From: Ophiostoma sp. CBS 140.51
Taxonomy: Eukaryota > Ascomycota > Sordariomycetes > Ophiostomatales > Ophiostomataceae
Reading direction: 5' to 3'
Assembly (NCBI GenBank): GCA_029298735.1
Contig: JANSLP010000035.1
Coordinates: 1 to 64,000 of the forward strand
DNA: 64,000 nucleotides
Every line of letters begins with the position of its first letter. Position 1 is the first letter of the stretch. The position numbers were made by a program, and so were the translations under genes. The notes under the pieces were generated by a model. The model was given only the letters and a program-made list of their open reading frames with translations. It ran no database searches and was not told the origin of the DNA. Shown piece by piece: positions 10,070-22,384 of this stretch.

Positions 10070-13000
10070 GGGCCCGACATGATGCTTGAGCAGACCGTGG
10101 CACCGTGCACATCCTATCTCACGAGATCCCACGTGGGCATGCACAACAGCCACTCCTTCTGATCCGGTTGACGGTCCTCCTACGACTGTTCACTGCGACA
10201 GAAAAAAAACACTACGAAAAAAACAGGGGACGAAAGGTTGCCTCTGGACATTACCTGCAGGCAGATCTGGCGGTTGGTGAATATTGATTGACACAGCGAC
10301 TCGGAACGAGTCTGTGTGTCATCGAAAGAACGACAAAGACTGGTTTACAACATGGAGTTACACGGAAGGGAAACCGATGATGGATTGGGCCTTTGGTTTT
10401 TTTGCTTTGTTTGCTGCATCTGCTGCATATTTTCCCTTCTTACCTTTGTTTTTTTATTTGTTTGTGTATTATGGGCAAAGGTCACAGGACGGTCTGGATT
10501 TCTGTTTTCGTTTGTCTGCTGCATTTGGGTGGTCACTCTCGGCTGGGTTTCTCATTGTTCTCCGGCTCTCATTTTTTCTTTGTCCTTTGTGTATTGCGTC
10601 TGGACCTATTTTTAACGATACCAACCAACGTGCTTCTTTTTTTCTTTCTCTTTACCAACCCTTCTTCAGCAATGCCGTGTGTCTTTCGACTAGAGATTCT
10701 CCGAGCAAAGCAAAAGGCACAGAAAAGCAAGCAAGCAATGCCGTGACGTTCCGCAACCGGCAACTCCACGGCCAAAAGCGAGCACGTGGACAAAGGAGAC
10801 TTGATATCAGAACACAGACAGAAGACAACGGGCCACCAACTCGCCAACCGGCCAACAGAGAGGCGCCTCGGGTATGCACAGTGACGATGTGCCCTCTGCC
10901 CGCATTTCAAGGCCGCTTCTCATCCTGCCGCCGAGCAGGCGGGAAGGACCATATTAAGGATGGAAAGCAGACCGACCACAAAACCAGACCTTTCCAGACC
11001 ACTGTGACGTTTAGACCCCGACTTTCCAACGACCGTTCGAGCCGCCCAGGCATGCACGATAGGTTTAATTTAGCAACAGCGATGGGTGTCTGGAAGGTCA
11101 ACGGTGTGTGTGGGTGTGGCCAGTATCTTTTTATACAAATTGTTAGCATAGAATCAACATCTTCTCTACATACATTCTCGTGGTTGTTTTATACGTGACT
11201 GTAGACGTACTTTCCTTTTCGGTATAATTTTTATGTGTTTTTTTTATGTGTGATATTTTTCTTGTATTTTATTTTGGACCGTAATTTTATTTTCTCGTAT
11301 GTAATGTATTTATTCACAAAAAATACGGTTTATTTATTCGCCATGTAAACTTCAGCACACCTCGTTTCTACAATCTCATAGGGCTGCAAATCCTTTGGCC
11401 CCCAGCTACAGATGCCGAAGATTAAAAGGAGAGCTGATGGGATGGCCGTCATATTAAAAAGAAGAATCGCAGAGTGCCGATATCACAGGTTGGATGCCGC
11501 TCCATGTGATGTCGATGCCGCCCAAACAGAAAAATGCAGGCGATTCGTGATTCGTTCACAGGTGGAGAACCGCGACGTGCGTTCGTCGAGCGATTTTGGC
11601 CAATCAGGTGTTGCAGACGTGCATCGGCGCTCTGGTTCGCTGCCTGGGCTGCATCTGCACGCCCATTTCCCACCACACAGAAGGAGCTAAAAAAAAAAGC
11701 CGCGCGCGAAATTGCACAAAGGTCGTTTGCAAGAACAGCGAAGCCGTCAAAAAGACAAAAGAAGACGACCTGCCGGAGCGGCCAAGATCATTTTCTTCAT
11801 CATCTACAGTGTCACATGTGGCCGTCGAGGGCGGCTCTCGCGGTCCTTGAAGCAAGAGTGCAAAAAGACCATTGAGGTGGTAATGCATAAAGATGCAATT
11901 CCAACCCTAACTTCAACAAAGGTCGAGCACACCTGGCGATTCGCGAACCAGCTACTCAGTAATACTATCTGGAGGGCTCAGGCTCAGCGCTAAGCTCGAG
12001 ATGGCGGGCAAAGGAAGGGCGTCATATGAGCAGTGTTTCGCATTGGGAATTACAAGCCCGGGTTGCAAGCGGAATTGTGGTTTATGATCTTCAGGATGCG
12101 TGCACCGTCGTCATATCATAAGGTTCGACTGCCGGTCTGTGCCGCTCGGAGATGTAGATCGAATGTAAGGAGGAAACGGCCCCTAGGTGCTATTTGTTGG
12201 CCGGCCGTGTGAGGATGTTGATATCGATTCTCGTGATATACTTTTTCAGTATTGCCCAAAACCACTTGGACCCTTTATCAGAACGGCTGGTGGGAGTTGC
12301 CGAATTTAGATTAGAGACGGCGGGCTGGAAGGAGAAATTGTGACGACACCGCGAAAGGGATAATCATACAAACCGCCTTACCCAGAGACTGCATGGCTCC
12401 GTTCGGACTTCTAGTGCCTCTCACGTCGCGCAATTCGGGAACGAAGAAAAAGCAAACATATGGAGTGCATTAGGCATGGTATGGTGAGCGAGGAGATGGC
12501 CGCCTTTCCCCCACGCAAAGATTAAGAAGATGTCCCTTGAAAGGGCACAACACGATGGTCTGCTCGTGGTGTCGTTGAAAATCGTTAAAAATGCCCCGAT
12601 GGCCAGAGGCATGTTCAGCTTTGCCCAATTCGATCAGGGCCAAGACGCCTCTTTGGTGGTGTTACCTTCTGGTGGTATTCGCCTGCGTGGACAAGGCGAA
12701 GAAAGGGAAAGTGTAGTGAGACCAAGACCATTTGCATGACTGACTGACGAAGGGCGACGAGGACAAAAACGCGTCAACAACAGAATGGAAATGCAACCAT
12801 GAGGCCCCAGCGGTCAGAAGACGAGAAAGCCAGAAAACAGAAGCCTCTTTTTGCGCAGGCCTGTAATCACGGCTGGACATGCAGACCACCTGCTTTCTTG
12901 TCGCTCTTTCGTCGCTCTTGTCGGGTTTGGGCACTGCATATCGCAATGTGACGAAACACATCGTGCGGAGAACAGTAAGATTGCTTGTATCATAAAAAAG

Positions 13001-13052
13001 CCCAAAAGCCTGGTAGGACGAGCCCGAAGCCCTGGAAGACCAGGCTTTTGGG
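13001..13052. repeat. Perfect 14-bp inverted repeat (hairpin)
   Basis: CCCAAAAGCCTGGT at 13001-13014 is exactly complementary to ACCAGGCTTTTGGG at 13039-13052, with a 24-nt GC-rich spacer. It lies far from any gene I can support. It could be an RNA hairpin on either strand or a chance palindrome. Confidence 0.75.
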
Positions 13053-14456
13053 AAGGGCCACATTTTGTGCCTTGGCAGGCCTGTCGTTTTGGGCCTCAAA
13101 ATACTCGAAAAGAACGCTCTGACGATGCCCAGAAATACGATGCACAAACTTTTGTGCTGATTCCACCCGAGGTCGAGGAACCATAAAAAAGAGTGGGCGA
13201 AGAAGTTGATAATGGGCACTTGAAAATCGACAGCTCTTGCAAGCACTTGCAGCGAGCACCTGCAGACAGTCAGCAGCAAAGCCACAAAAATATTACACAG
13301 AGCTCTCCTCGTCCCTCTCTCTCTTCCTCTCTCGTAAACACGGCTGGGTCCCGCTTCAGATGGTAGGGTGCCAAGAGAGTGCCTTTGTACACCCTGGGCG
13401 CTGCCTGTATGGCCAAGTACAACGCCCCATCTTCAGGATGCCATTATTGGTCCGCGCTAGCTCAGGGGCAGGCGTTGTGCAGACCGGCGCGTTTCAGCAA
13501 GAGTGGTTCCCCCCGGACAGGACCGCTCGCCCAGGTGGAGACAGGTGGCTTGTTTGTCTTGTCCTCTTTGCAGCGGCTGGGCATCTTGGGCGCCGTTGTC
13601 TCTTGTCGTGACAGAGCCAAAAGAGCAAGGACAGGCCACTGTAATCATCGTCTTCTTCGAGCTGTCCTTGCCTCGTCCTCTCTCTCTCTCTCTCGTCTCT
13701 CAGCCTCTGACTGGGCGCTTCCCCGACGGAGACCGAGACAGCTGCAGCGAATCAAGTCGGACAGATATGTCGTATGCCTGACTTTTTGTGGCTTTTGTCG
13801 CGACAAACAGGCTAGAGGCAGCAGAACTCGTACGGAGTACGTGTTTGTATTAGTAGAAATGTCAGCATAGAACAGATAACTGTGGCAGGGCAAGAACAAA
13901 AGAAACAATAGCGAGCGAAGCCAGTGTTTTGCAGGGAGAAGAGACAGAAAAGAGACAACAGACAGAACAGGGTGCAAAGCCGTTTTGTTTTCTGTTTCTT
14001 TTCTCGCGCCGCCGTTGTTTGGTTTCTTCGCGGCCGCACAGGGGGGGCCTGGCTGTGGTGTGCCCCGTTTCTGACTTTCCATATTATCCGAGTGGGAGGG
14101 TCAATCAATAGCAAACCCAGGGTGCTGGTTCTTTTTTTATTGTGTCGATATGCTGAGATGAGAGGAAGACGTAGAGGATACTCGTATTGTGTATTTTGTA
14201 TGGAGTACTATTCAGTGTTGTGTGTGAGGAGAAAGGGGGACAGGGCCTTGCAGCGTGCCCAACCTTCGCCCGAAAGAGCAAACAAAAAAGGGGAAGGAGC
14301 CAACCGCCAGGGGCACGCTCGCCCAACTAGAGGTACTACTCGAGATGTGGTACACAAGATTATGTGTGCCCGTCAGTATTCTGAAATGTAGCACAGAAAA
14401 ACAATACTTGAGCCCTCCCGTCCCTTGCAGATCTCCACTATTGCTTGCGCGCTCTG

Positions 14457-14466
14457 ATTGGCCAAT
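14457..14466. promoter_or_regulatory. Palindromic double CCAAT box
   Basis: ATTGGCCAAT carries two overlapping CCAAT boxes in opposite orientation. It is about 1.95 kb upstream of the kelch gene start, near the upstream part of that gene's pyrimidine-rich leader. CCAAT boxes are bound by the HAP/NF-Y complex; activity here is inferred. Confidence 0.4.
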
Positions 14467-16414
14467 GCTGACCTTTTGTCGTGCAACGCCTCCTTCCTCA
14501 CACCCCTATTATCAGGTCCCATTCAAGAAGTCGAGGCTCTGCCTCAGTTGCTGCTCCTTCCCTCCCGTCGTGCTCGTGCTTTCCTCGTTATCCTCGCGCA
14601 ACGGTGCCTTTCGAAGCGAGAGAAGCGAGAGGGGCCTTTTGTAGACATATCCCCGTTCCTCACTTTTACTTATTTATCATTCTCCTAACTATTGCTACGA
14701 CGTGCCTCACAACGAGCCAGACCAAACACTGGACGAAAGCCAGCTCCATTATTTCGCCCTTGCTCCGTCCAAATATACACGAAAACAGGAACCTGGCACA
14801 GAGCAGCCTTTTCTTCTGCTCTTCTTTGCAGATCAATAGGTAATATCAACGAAAAGGCAACGAGCAGCGGCCTCTTCTGACTCTCTTGTGCGTGGAAGGC
14901 GGTGCAGGACCAACCGTCGCCCCCTTTTACGTGTGTCTCTACCCTGCAGCAATCAGCATCGTTTTCATATTAGCGGCCGAGGCGACCAGGGGTCCCTCTC
15001 TTTCAGAAGCCACGAGAGACAACAAGAGAGCAAAAAAGAACAAAAAGATACTCTGGGATCTCCTCTGACACGGGCTTTCAGCACAGCCCTCAGCGTCCTC
15101 CGGTGCGCTTTGAACCCCAGCCGCATACGACGTGCAGATATTTTGCTCTGCATTTCTTTCGTTTCTGACTGTTGCTTCTCGAGCCCCTGTCAGTCAGCCA
15201 GCCAGACGGCAAGCATCCATCCATCCACCCCCCGTTCCTTGGCTGGCCCCAGTCAACCACCACCCTAGTCGTGCGACAACGCAGGGACACGAGCAAGACA
15301 GACTGGCACCCAAAAGAGTGTGTGCAAAGAGAAGGATTGCTCCTCTCACTGCTCCTCTTCTGTTCCTGTGCTCCTGTGTTCCTGGTGTTCCTGTTCCTGG
15401 CTCTCACCTGTCTCTCACCTCTCGTTGCCTTTCGCTTCCCCTTTCCCTCCTCTCGCCCCCTTTCCCGCTCTTTCAAAACATTCTCTCCATACAACGAACC
15501 TGTTGCTGGAAACACTCGTCCTCTTGCAGCACAGCAAGCCCAACAGCAAAGGAGATCCCTTGTGTTTTTCGTTGATCATCAAAGCTTTGCTTGAGGGGGC
15601 CGGCTCTCCTCCCTTCCTCCTTTTTCTCTCTCTCGCTCTCTCTCGACACCACCGTCAACCGCCTGCATCTTCAGGCCACGCCTTCACACGCTCCCTCTCA
15701 CAACGGCTTCGTTGTTGCGTGATTGCCTCCTTTTCTTTCATCTTTCTTTTTCTTGCTCAGATATCCTCCTTTTCGACAGGACCGACTTGGGCATTCTTTT
15801 TCTCTCCCGGTTTTGCGGTATTCGCTGCTCGCGTTGACTTACATACCTCAACATTCCCTCTTTGCTTTCGTGCCCTCTCCCTTCGTTCGTGCGCGAACTG
15901 GACCACTCTTTACATTCCTCACGAGCCAGGCATAATCGCCTTTCTTTGACTGCCCCGCCGATTTTCAATCGCCAGCCGAACCGCGCCGCTCAGCCGACTT
16001 TCGATTTCTCTCATACTCGGTTTTGTTTTGTTGTGTTTTGCTCGTGAAATCGTGACGCTTCACGGCCTGTTCCTCGATCGAAACAGGTCCAACGACGACA
16101 ACAGTTCGACTCAAATCTATTCTCAGCAGGCCTGTCGACTGGCCCCTTTTACCAATACCCGATTCATTTCTATCTCTATCTTTCGACGTACGACGACGCT
16201 ATGCAGTGCCGGCAGTAGGACAACGACGCTTTTCGAGACTCAAACGGCTTATTCGCTTCCGCTTGACGGGCTTCAGCAGCGGGATACGACTTTTTCTCTC
16301 GAGCAACCGTTGATCAAGCCTTTCGTCTGACTTTTCCGTCGCATCTTTATTCGACTATTCGATCTTCTCTTTCAGATTAACGCGCCACATTCCCCGAGGG
16401 GAAAAACCGCCACG

Positions 16415-18805
16415 ATGTCGCTTCCTCAGCCCACCGTGGCTTTGAACAACATTTGTTCCGCCATCTTCAACAACACGCTCTACACATATTCTTCATCCGC
16501 CTTCCAGTCTCTCGCCCTGACGTCCGGTGCCAAGTGGAAAACGCTGGGTTACAAGACGTCCGTGACCGGCGGTGTCTGTGTCGGCACAACACCAGCCGAC
16601 TCCACGCAGGCCGGCTTCTTCGTCGTGGGCGGCACGAGCACAACCGCCGACTACCCCGGTCTTCAGAAGTACACCTACGCGACTGGTGAATGGGAGACAA
16701 TAACGCTCTCGTCGCTCGTCACACAAGACCGTCTCTACCATGGCGCCGCCTACATTAACTCGACAGACAGCATCCTGGTCTACGGTGGCCACCAGGACGG
16801 CACCGTCAGTGGTTCGCAGGACACTTTCACTATTGGTGCATCTGCCCCGTACCAGGTCGCATCTATCCCGTCAACCTCTGCACCACTAACGATCGACCCG
16901 ATCCTGCTGGAGTGGTCCGACACCGAGGTCCTCATGATTGGCGGCAGCGCGTCCAACACCGCCGTCATGCTCTTTGACAGTGCTACTGCCAACTGGGTGA
17001 ACTCGGGCGCTACTCTACTCGATCCTTTGACGACCAACACGACCGGCATGCAGGCTGCATTGATTACGGGGGACGACAACAGCAAGAACCTCTACACCTT
17101 TGATGTCACCGTTTCACCAAACCAGGTCAGCCATATCGTCCTTCAGGATGGCACTGGCGCGCCTGTCACGAACGCAGGGCCCTCGAAACGGTCCGCGGAG
17201 GAGGAGGAAGCCTGGGCCGCAGAGATTCTTCGCCGTGCCACCTCATTGACGGCTAACAACTGGCCTGCGTACAACGCTACTCTGGCACCGTCGACGACAC
17301 GCTCTGGTTTCTCTGTTTCTCAAGGCTCAAACGGCATGATTGTGCTTGCTGGCGGTAGCAGCGACGACGTTCTCTGTGTTTTCAACGGCCGCACGAACGC
17401 ATGGCGCAATGCCACTCAGATGCTCGCATCGCAAAAGGTGCTGGTCCAGACCAGCTCTGTTTCTTCGTCATCCTCTACCTCGGCACGCTCCTCATCAACT
17501 GCCGCACCGACTACTCTTCTCGTTGCTCCGTCTTCGGCATCGAGCTCTGCAACTGCTACGCCCGCCGCTTCATCTTCCGCCGCCGCCGCTCCGGCCACAG
17601 TGTCTCACAACCTGCCCACGAATGCTGTTCTGGGTATTGTTCTGGGCGCTGTTGCTGCCATGGGCATTGTTCTCATCGGCCTGTACTTCCTCATCATGCG
17701 CCGTCGTAAGCGCCGCAACTTCCTCGAGGCGGCTCACAGCCGTCGTGCCAGCGGTACCTCCTCGTCTGAGAAGGATGCGTTTGCTATCGCCAGCGACAGC
17801 TTCCCGCAGCGCCCCAACGCCGGCGGCAAGGGCACCTTCCGTGCCGGCCACCAGGCGCAGGACTCCCAGGGCTCCTTCTCTTCTGTTGCTATCCTGATGG
17901 GCCGTGTCAACCAGCCTCGCCAGCCCGATACCATCCAGAGAAACAACAGCGGCGGCGCTTCCAAGCGCGGCTCGACCAGCGACCCCTTCAACAAGGGCTT
18001 CAAGGGCACCATCAGCCGGCCGATTCCCCAGTCTCAACCTGAGACGAGCATGGCTGCCAACGTTGGTCCTCGGTTCGAGCGTGGTGCCGCTGCCGGCATC
18101 GGTGCCGGTGCTGCCGCGGCTGCTACTGGCTCTTACGGCCGGAGTGTGACCGACTCGAAGCAGCAGCAGCAACAACAGCAGCAGCAGGCCAACGGCCAGA
18201 GCGGTACGCGCCGCTCATCAGGCTGGAACCGCTACTGGTCGGGAGGCAGCGCACTGAACATGCTTGGCTTTGGCAGCGGCAACGGTAACAACAGCCGCAG
18301 CTCCAAGCGCACCACGGTTGCCAGCGATGCGAGTAGCAACTATTCGACTAACAACCAAAATCGCATTACGCAAGACTCGGCGACCGTGCCGCCCCTGGAC
18401 ATTCCCGGCATGCCGGAGGCCAAGCCGCGCTTCCAGCGCGTTAACTCAGGCTCGCCCACAATATCCAACTACGACAACTACCTCAAGGATGGCATGCAGG
18501 GCAAGATTGTGCGCTCCACCAGCCAGACGTCGTCACACTCGGGATACTCGAGCGGCATCCCCGCCAGTGTCCATGACATGTGGGACCCTACGTCGTCGTC
18601 CGACCACCAGCCATGGGGCGCCAACCGTGCGCCCAGCAGCGCGTACTCCTCTTCGCAGGGGACGTCTCTTGCGCCGGCTTCTGGCTCGGGCGGCAAGAAG
18701 TCGTACGTGCCGACGGGCATGAGCCGTCAGCCACAGCTTGCCATGGCCGACACATCATCGGACATGAGCTGGCTGAACCTGGGCGACGTGAACGCTCGTG
18801 TATGA
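16415..18805 (+). CDS. Kelch-type beta-propeller single-pass membrane protein
   Basis: Single 796-aa frame. Residues 1 to about 345 resemble kelch/galactose-oxidase beta-propeller blades, with repeated Gly-Gly turns such as FFVVGG, LVYGG, LMIGG and IVLAGG. A Ser/Thr/Ala-rich linker (about 346-400) precedes one membrane segment (about 402-426) and then a cluster RRRKRR, which by the positive-inside rule places the C-terminus in the cytosol. The 370-residue tail is low complexity, with a nine-residue polyQ (nt 18161-18187). No classical signal peptide is visible although the propeller should face outside. I recall similar proteins in other Sordariomycetes mislabelled as splicing factor CLF1; nothing here supports a splicing role. 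Function unknown; a cell-surface or polarity role is only a guess. The leader is very pyrimidine-rich. Confidence 0.85.
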   Translation: MSLPQPTVALNNICSAIFNNTLYTYSSSAFQSLALTSGAKWKTLGYKTSVTGGVCVGTTPADSTQAGFFVVGGTSTTADYPGLQKYTYATGEWETITLSSLVTQDRLYHGAAYINSTDSILVYGGHQDGTVSGSQDTFTIGASAPYQVASIPSTSAPLTIDPILLEWSDTEVLMIGGSASNTAVMLFDSATANWVNSGATLLDPLTTNTTGMQAALITGDDNSKNLYTFDVTVSPNQVSHIVLQDGTGAPVTNAGPSKRSAEEEEAWAAEILRRATSLTANNWPAYNATLAPSTTRSGFSVSQGSNGMIVLAGGSSDDVLCVFNGRTNAWRNATQMLASQKVLVQTSSVSSSSSTSARSSSTAAPTTLLVAPSSASSSATATPAASSSAAAAPATVSHNLPTNAVLGIVLGAVAAMGIVLIGLYFLIMRRRKRRNFLEAAHSRRASGTSSSEKDAFAIASDSFPQRPNAGGKGTFRAGHQAQDSQGSFSSVAILMGRVNQPRQPDTIQRNNSGGASKRGSTSDPFNKGFKGTISRPIPQSQPETSMAANVGPRFERGAAAGIGAGAAAAATGSYGRSVTDSKQQQQQQQQQANGQSGTRRSSGWNRYWSGGSALNMLGFGSGNGNNSRSSKRTTVASDASSNYSTNNQNRITQDSATVPPLDIPGMPEAKPRFQRVNSGSPTISNYDNYLKDGMQGKIVRSTSQTSSHSGYSSGIPASVHDMWDPTSSSDHQPWGANRAPSSAYSSSQGTSLAPASGSGGKKSYVPTGMSRQPQLAMADTSSDMSWLNLGDVNARV
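18161..18187 (+). repeat. CAG/CAA tract (polyQ) in kelch gene
   Basis: Nine consecutive Gln codons, CAG with two CAA interruptions, in the cytosolic tail of the kelch protein. Such tracts often vary in length between strains. Confidence 0.85.
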
Positions 18806-20132
18806 GAAAAAGCCGATCTCGGCAAAAACAAATTACGAACGGCTTTATGACCACACAACTTATATTCTCGACACTCCTTTTGCTTTAATAACAAGCATCC
18901 ACCTTATTAACCAAACCCGCATTTTCTGTGTGTTATGACGGCTACACAATATTCGAGCCACCAGACCAAAAAGAAACCCCTCCCTCTTGTACAATTACGT
19001 TCTCTCTCGCTTATACCCTCTCTTCATACGCCAAAACAGCCCTCTAGCAGGCTAGTGATACCTCACCACAACGATATCTTCTTTACTCTCTACTTCGCCT
19101 CTTCGGTCATCATATATGATGGCTTGACGCGAATCTCTCTTTATATATGAAGTGATGAGACCAGGCATGATTTACTTCACGGCCGCTCTCATTACTTTCT
19201 ACCACAGAGCACTCCTCTTGCTCTATCACATCTCATTTCCCTATATTCTCATTTTCGTTGCTTTTTGCAATACCTGGCATACTCGGCGTGCTGCTTCTTG
19301 CCTTGCGTTTTTCTTTTCCATATCAGCTTTTACTTTTCTTTCCAGCCTTTCGTTTCTTACACTCCTTTAGCATACTCTTCATGTACGATTAATTTGTGCG
19401 CCTTTGTTTTTTCTAGCAGCCCTCTCTCTGCATATCTGTCTCTCCCTCTCTCTTCCTCTTTATTTCTATTCTTTTCTGTTGCGCTAGATACGACCTGGGC
19501 CCGGTCCCGACTATTTTCTGTCTGATTTTCCTTTCGTCACTTTGCATTATACCTAAAAGCTGGCCCCGGGTAGGAGTCCACGACGTGGTAATATTTATTG
19601 TCTTCTGTTGCCTTTTTTTTGTAAAAAAGGGGAAGAGGTGAGCTGAGGAGGAATCTCGTTTCCAATCTTTCATTTTCTATTGTATCTACTACAAAGTCAA
19701 AATTTCCGTATCATTTTCCCTTTTTAGTTCTCGGGTAGTTCGTTTGTACAGATGTGTGCATCATTGGCAAACCGACAAATAAATCAAACATTTAAATAAC
19801 TTCCTTGCCCATACTGTAAAGACTGTGAATTCCTCCAAGCGTTTGTGATAGAGTCAACAAGTAGCCGTGTATTATTGGCTGCTGGAGCGTATACGATATA
19901 TATAGCCTGGCCACTCTTATCCAGCGTAGATACAAGGCTGGCTATACTGAGTTTGTACTGCTCGGACAGTGATATTTCACATGTAATAGTCAGTTGGTCT
20001 ACAACAAAATCGACAGCATATAAATAGTATGTATGCCCATGGTGTTTCTCTTCATCCGCAGTGCTCTGAGTGGGCCGCCTTGACATGGTAGGAGGGGGGT
20101 TCTGATATTCCCATCAATCAAGCCTTTCTAAT

Positions 20133-20164
20133 ACGTCAGTGGTTCAATGGTAAAATTCTTTGCA
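20133..20164 (+). pseudogene. Truncated tRNA-Gly-like 5' half
   Basis: This stretch has a 7-nt acceptor-like strand, TG at positions 8-9, and a D-arm with an intact A-box (TGGTTCAATGG) followed by TAAAAT, very like the 5' half of eukaryotic tRNA-Gly. The similarity stops in the anticodon stem. No matching stem, B-box (GGTTCGA) or 3' acceptor strand follows within about 100 nt, so it is not a functional tRNA gene. It may be a relic or chance. Confidence 0.35.
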
Positions 20165-22348
20165 GATTCGCTCGCGTGAGGACTTTGGTAGTCTTCCTTT
20201 TTCTCTATTTTTAATGCACCTATTTCTTTGGTGGCCTTTGCTTTCGGGCAGGCCCGTCACGAAGGGCCCGCGATTTTCTCGGCCAGGACTGTTTTGGGCT
20301 TCGGTGAAGGCCAAGTGGGCGAGTTCCAATGGCGATACAAGCTGGGATATACTAGAAAAGAGCGGGGGCAAAGTCCAGCTCGGGAAGGGCTTCTTCTGTT
20401 AAAAGTATGGGGGTGGCATTTATTATGTTGTTTTCAATATGCATGGAGTATTGGCTATTGACCCCTTCAATACGGAGTTGCGAGGCGTTGAAGAATTGTT
20501 CTCTGGATGTCGTCTTTCGTCTTCAAGGCTTCGAGAGTTTTCCGTCGGCGATGGCCCTCTTTTGAAAATTTCTCCTTTCTCTTTTAAAACAACCTCTTTT
20601 TGATTTTCACTGCGCTATCAAGAATATAATGTTCTGGCAGTCTAAACAATGACTTCCTTTCCTCAACATGTTGTCTCGCCATGTCCGCCTTCTAGAGTCA
20701 TGCAGCCGTTTTGCTCCCATTTCCGTCCACAGGCCTGGGCACCCAGAAAAGAAGTGTCTCTGACCCCCACTCCAGGCCGTCCTTTGCGACCCAGCTGACG
20801 CAGCGTGGGGTTTTCGTGGTGTCAGACGAATGGCAGCGTGGGAGAAGGGAATGGGGTGAAAAGTGCCAGGGGATCAATTAAAAAAAACGGAACGAACGAC
20901 GAGAATAGGAAAATAGGAAAATCAAGCCAGGAAGAGCGAAAAGAGAGCCAGGAATGCCGACCGCATGACCATGACCACACCCTCTTGTGTGCACTCACGA
21001 CAATCCGCAATGGTTTTGTGCATATCGTGGGAGCAACCCGGGATATTTCGATTTTGGAATGTCTCTCCCCCACCCTCTCACGTCTTTCGACCCAACCAAG
21101 AAAGAGTCCCCAGCTGTGCACAAGCTGCCCCGGATTCTTTCTCTGCAGCAAATCGCAAGGGGTGAATGGGGGAGCAAATAAAAAGACAGCAGCCGCAGCC
21201 TCCTCTTGTTTGTTGGGGGGGAGGCGTTTTCTTTGAGATTTGATTTGTTCTTTTCTTCTTGAGAAGGATGCTCTCTCGCCTCAGTGACGAGGTCACTCGA
21301 TTGATTGCAGCTGAAATGAAGCAATTGTCACGGGAAATGGAGATGGTAAGGTCGGCCACTCTGTTCACCAAGACGAAATTGCAGAGCAGCTGCAGACAGA
21401 GCCCGTCAGCTCATGCACCAGAGAGGATACGGTGGCAGAAGCACGATGTTCGTGTATAATTTCGCATGGCACGTACGAGCATGCTCAAGGGCGCAGTGAT
21501 GGCAAATACGCAACGAGCAGAAGAGCTCATGTTCTCGTGCAGAACCAGAAGGGCCCTCAGCAGCTCGAAAGGGCAACGGCCAAGATGTAGAAGATGCAGG
21601 AGGCAGGGCCAGAGAGGTGCAGTGTTGCAACGAGGTAGTGGGGAATGGAAAAGCTGCAGGAAAGAGCTGGGACCAGATGGAGCACAGTGCATTTGTGGCA
21701 CCTGCAGTTTGCATCTTACTTTTGCAGGCACTCAGTTTTACGGCATAAAACATGTGCTTTCCTATGAGAAGGAAGGAAGAACCGCTACGGCGGTGGCTTT
21801 TGGAGTCTTTGGGATCTTTCGAGTCAGTCAAGTCCTCGTTAGACAGGCCGACCATGCCTTCCATCTTCTTGTGAGAAACTCGCCACGGTCGACGTCGCAT
21901 GGCGCCTGACAGGGAAAGTACGACTTGCGCTTGTTCTGGTCACCGCAAAGAAGGGAAAGAGCAACTTTGCTGGCCCGATAAGCCGGCAAAGCACTTCCTA
22001 GTCTAGGACGTTCTAGTGTTTGGCGTCTCACGTCTTTTGCACAGTTTTGCAGAGCAGAAATATACGGCGCTGCAAATTTATTCGCTGTATTTTGCCCGGA
22101 ATATTTGGTCTGTCTCCGGCCAGCGTTTTGTCCGCCTTCTGCCCGTCAGCCTGCCCTGTCTCTTTGTGGGCTGGGGTCTCGATTCATCGGACAGAAAACC
22201 AAAATTAGGGGTCCCGCCCGCGTGTGGTGATGGTGTCGACAGTGGACTCGAGGTTTTCCTCTGTTCCTGTGCTCCTTCCTTCTCGTTGGTTGGTGTTGCA
22301 TGTGCCTACCATTTCTTTCTTTTCTACGACTATTTCGCCCCCGACTTC

Positions 22349-22384
22349 TTTCCCTCCGTCTTTCCCTCCGTCTTTCTTTCCGTC
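22349..22384. repeat. 12-bp tandem repeat, three copies
   Basis: TTTCCCTCCGTC occurs twice exactly and a third time with two changes, within pyrimidine-rich intergenic DNA. Confidence 0.8.

Larger units (their letters stand above)
10070..16414. other. 6.3-kb gene-free interval before the kelch gene
   Basis: I find no convincing gene. 10128-10137 is a CCCACGTGGG palindrome just after mex67. 11200-11350 is AT-rich. 13001-13052 can form a 14-bp hairpin. 14457-14466 is ATTGGCCAAT, two overlapping opposed CCAAT boxes. From about 13,650, and most strongly 15,150-16,414, the plus strand is a C/T-rich leader with (CT)n runs near 13,680, pointing to a long promoter or 5' leader for the gene at 16415. 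Frames such as 10284-11198(+) and 12662-13285(-) lack recognisable protein features. Confidence 0.55.

Noticed and set aside
10284..11198. 304-codon plus-strand frame after mex67
   Set aside because: Mixed low-complexity product without motifs; overlapping alternative frames are equally long, and the region ends in AT-rich 3' flank.
16415..18805. Annotation of the kelch gene as pre-mRNA splicing factor CLF1
   Set aside because: True Clf1/Syf3 proteins are built of HAT repeats; this protein has propeller-like blades and a membrane segment.
21466..21909. 147-codon plus-strand frame starting with ATG
   Set aside because: Its antisense frame 21406-21900 is just as long; Arg/Ser/Gly-rich without recognisable features.
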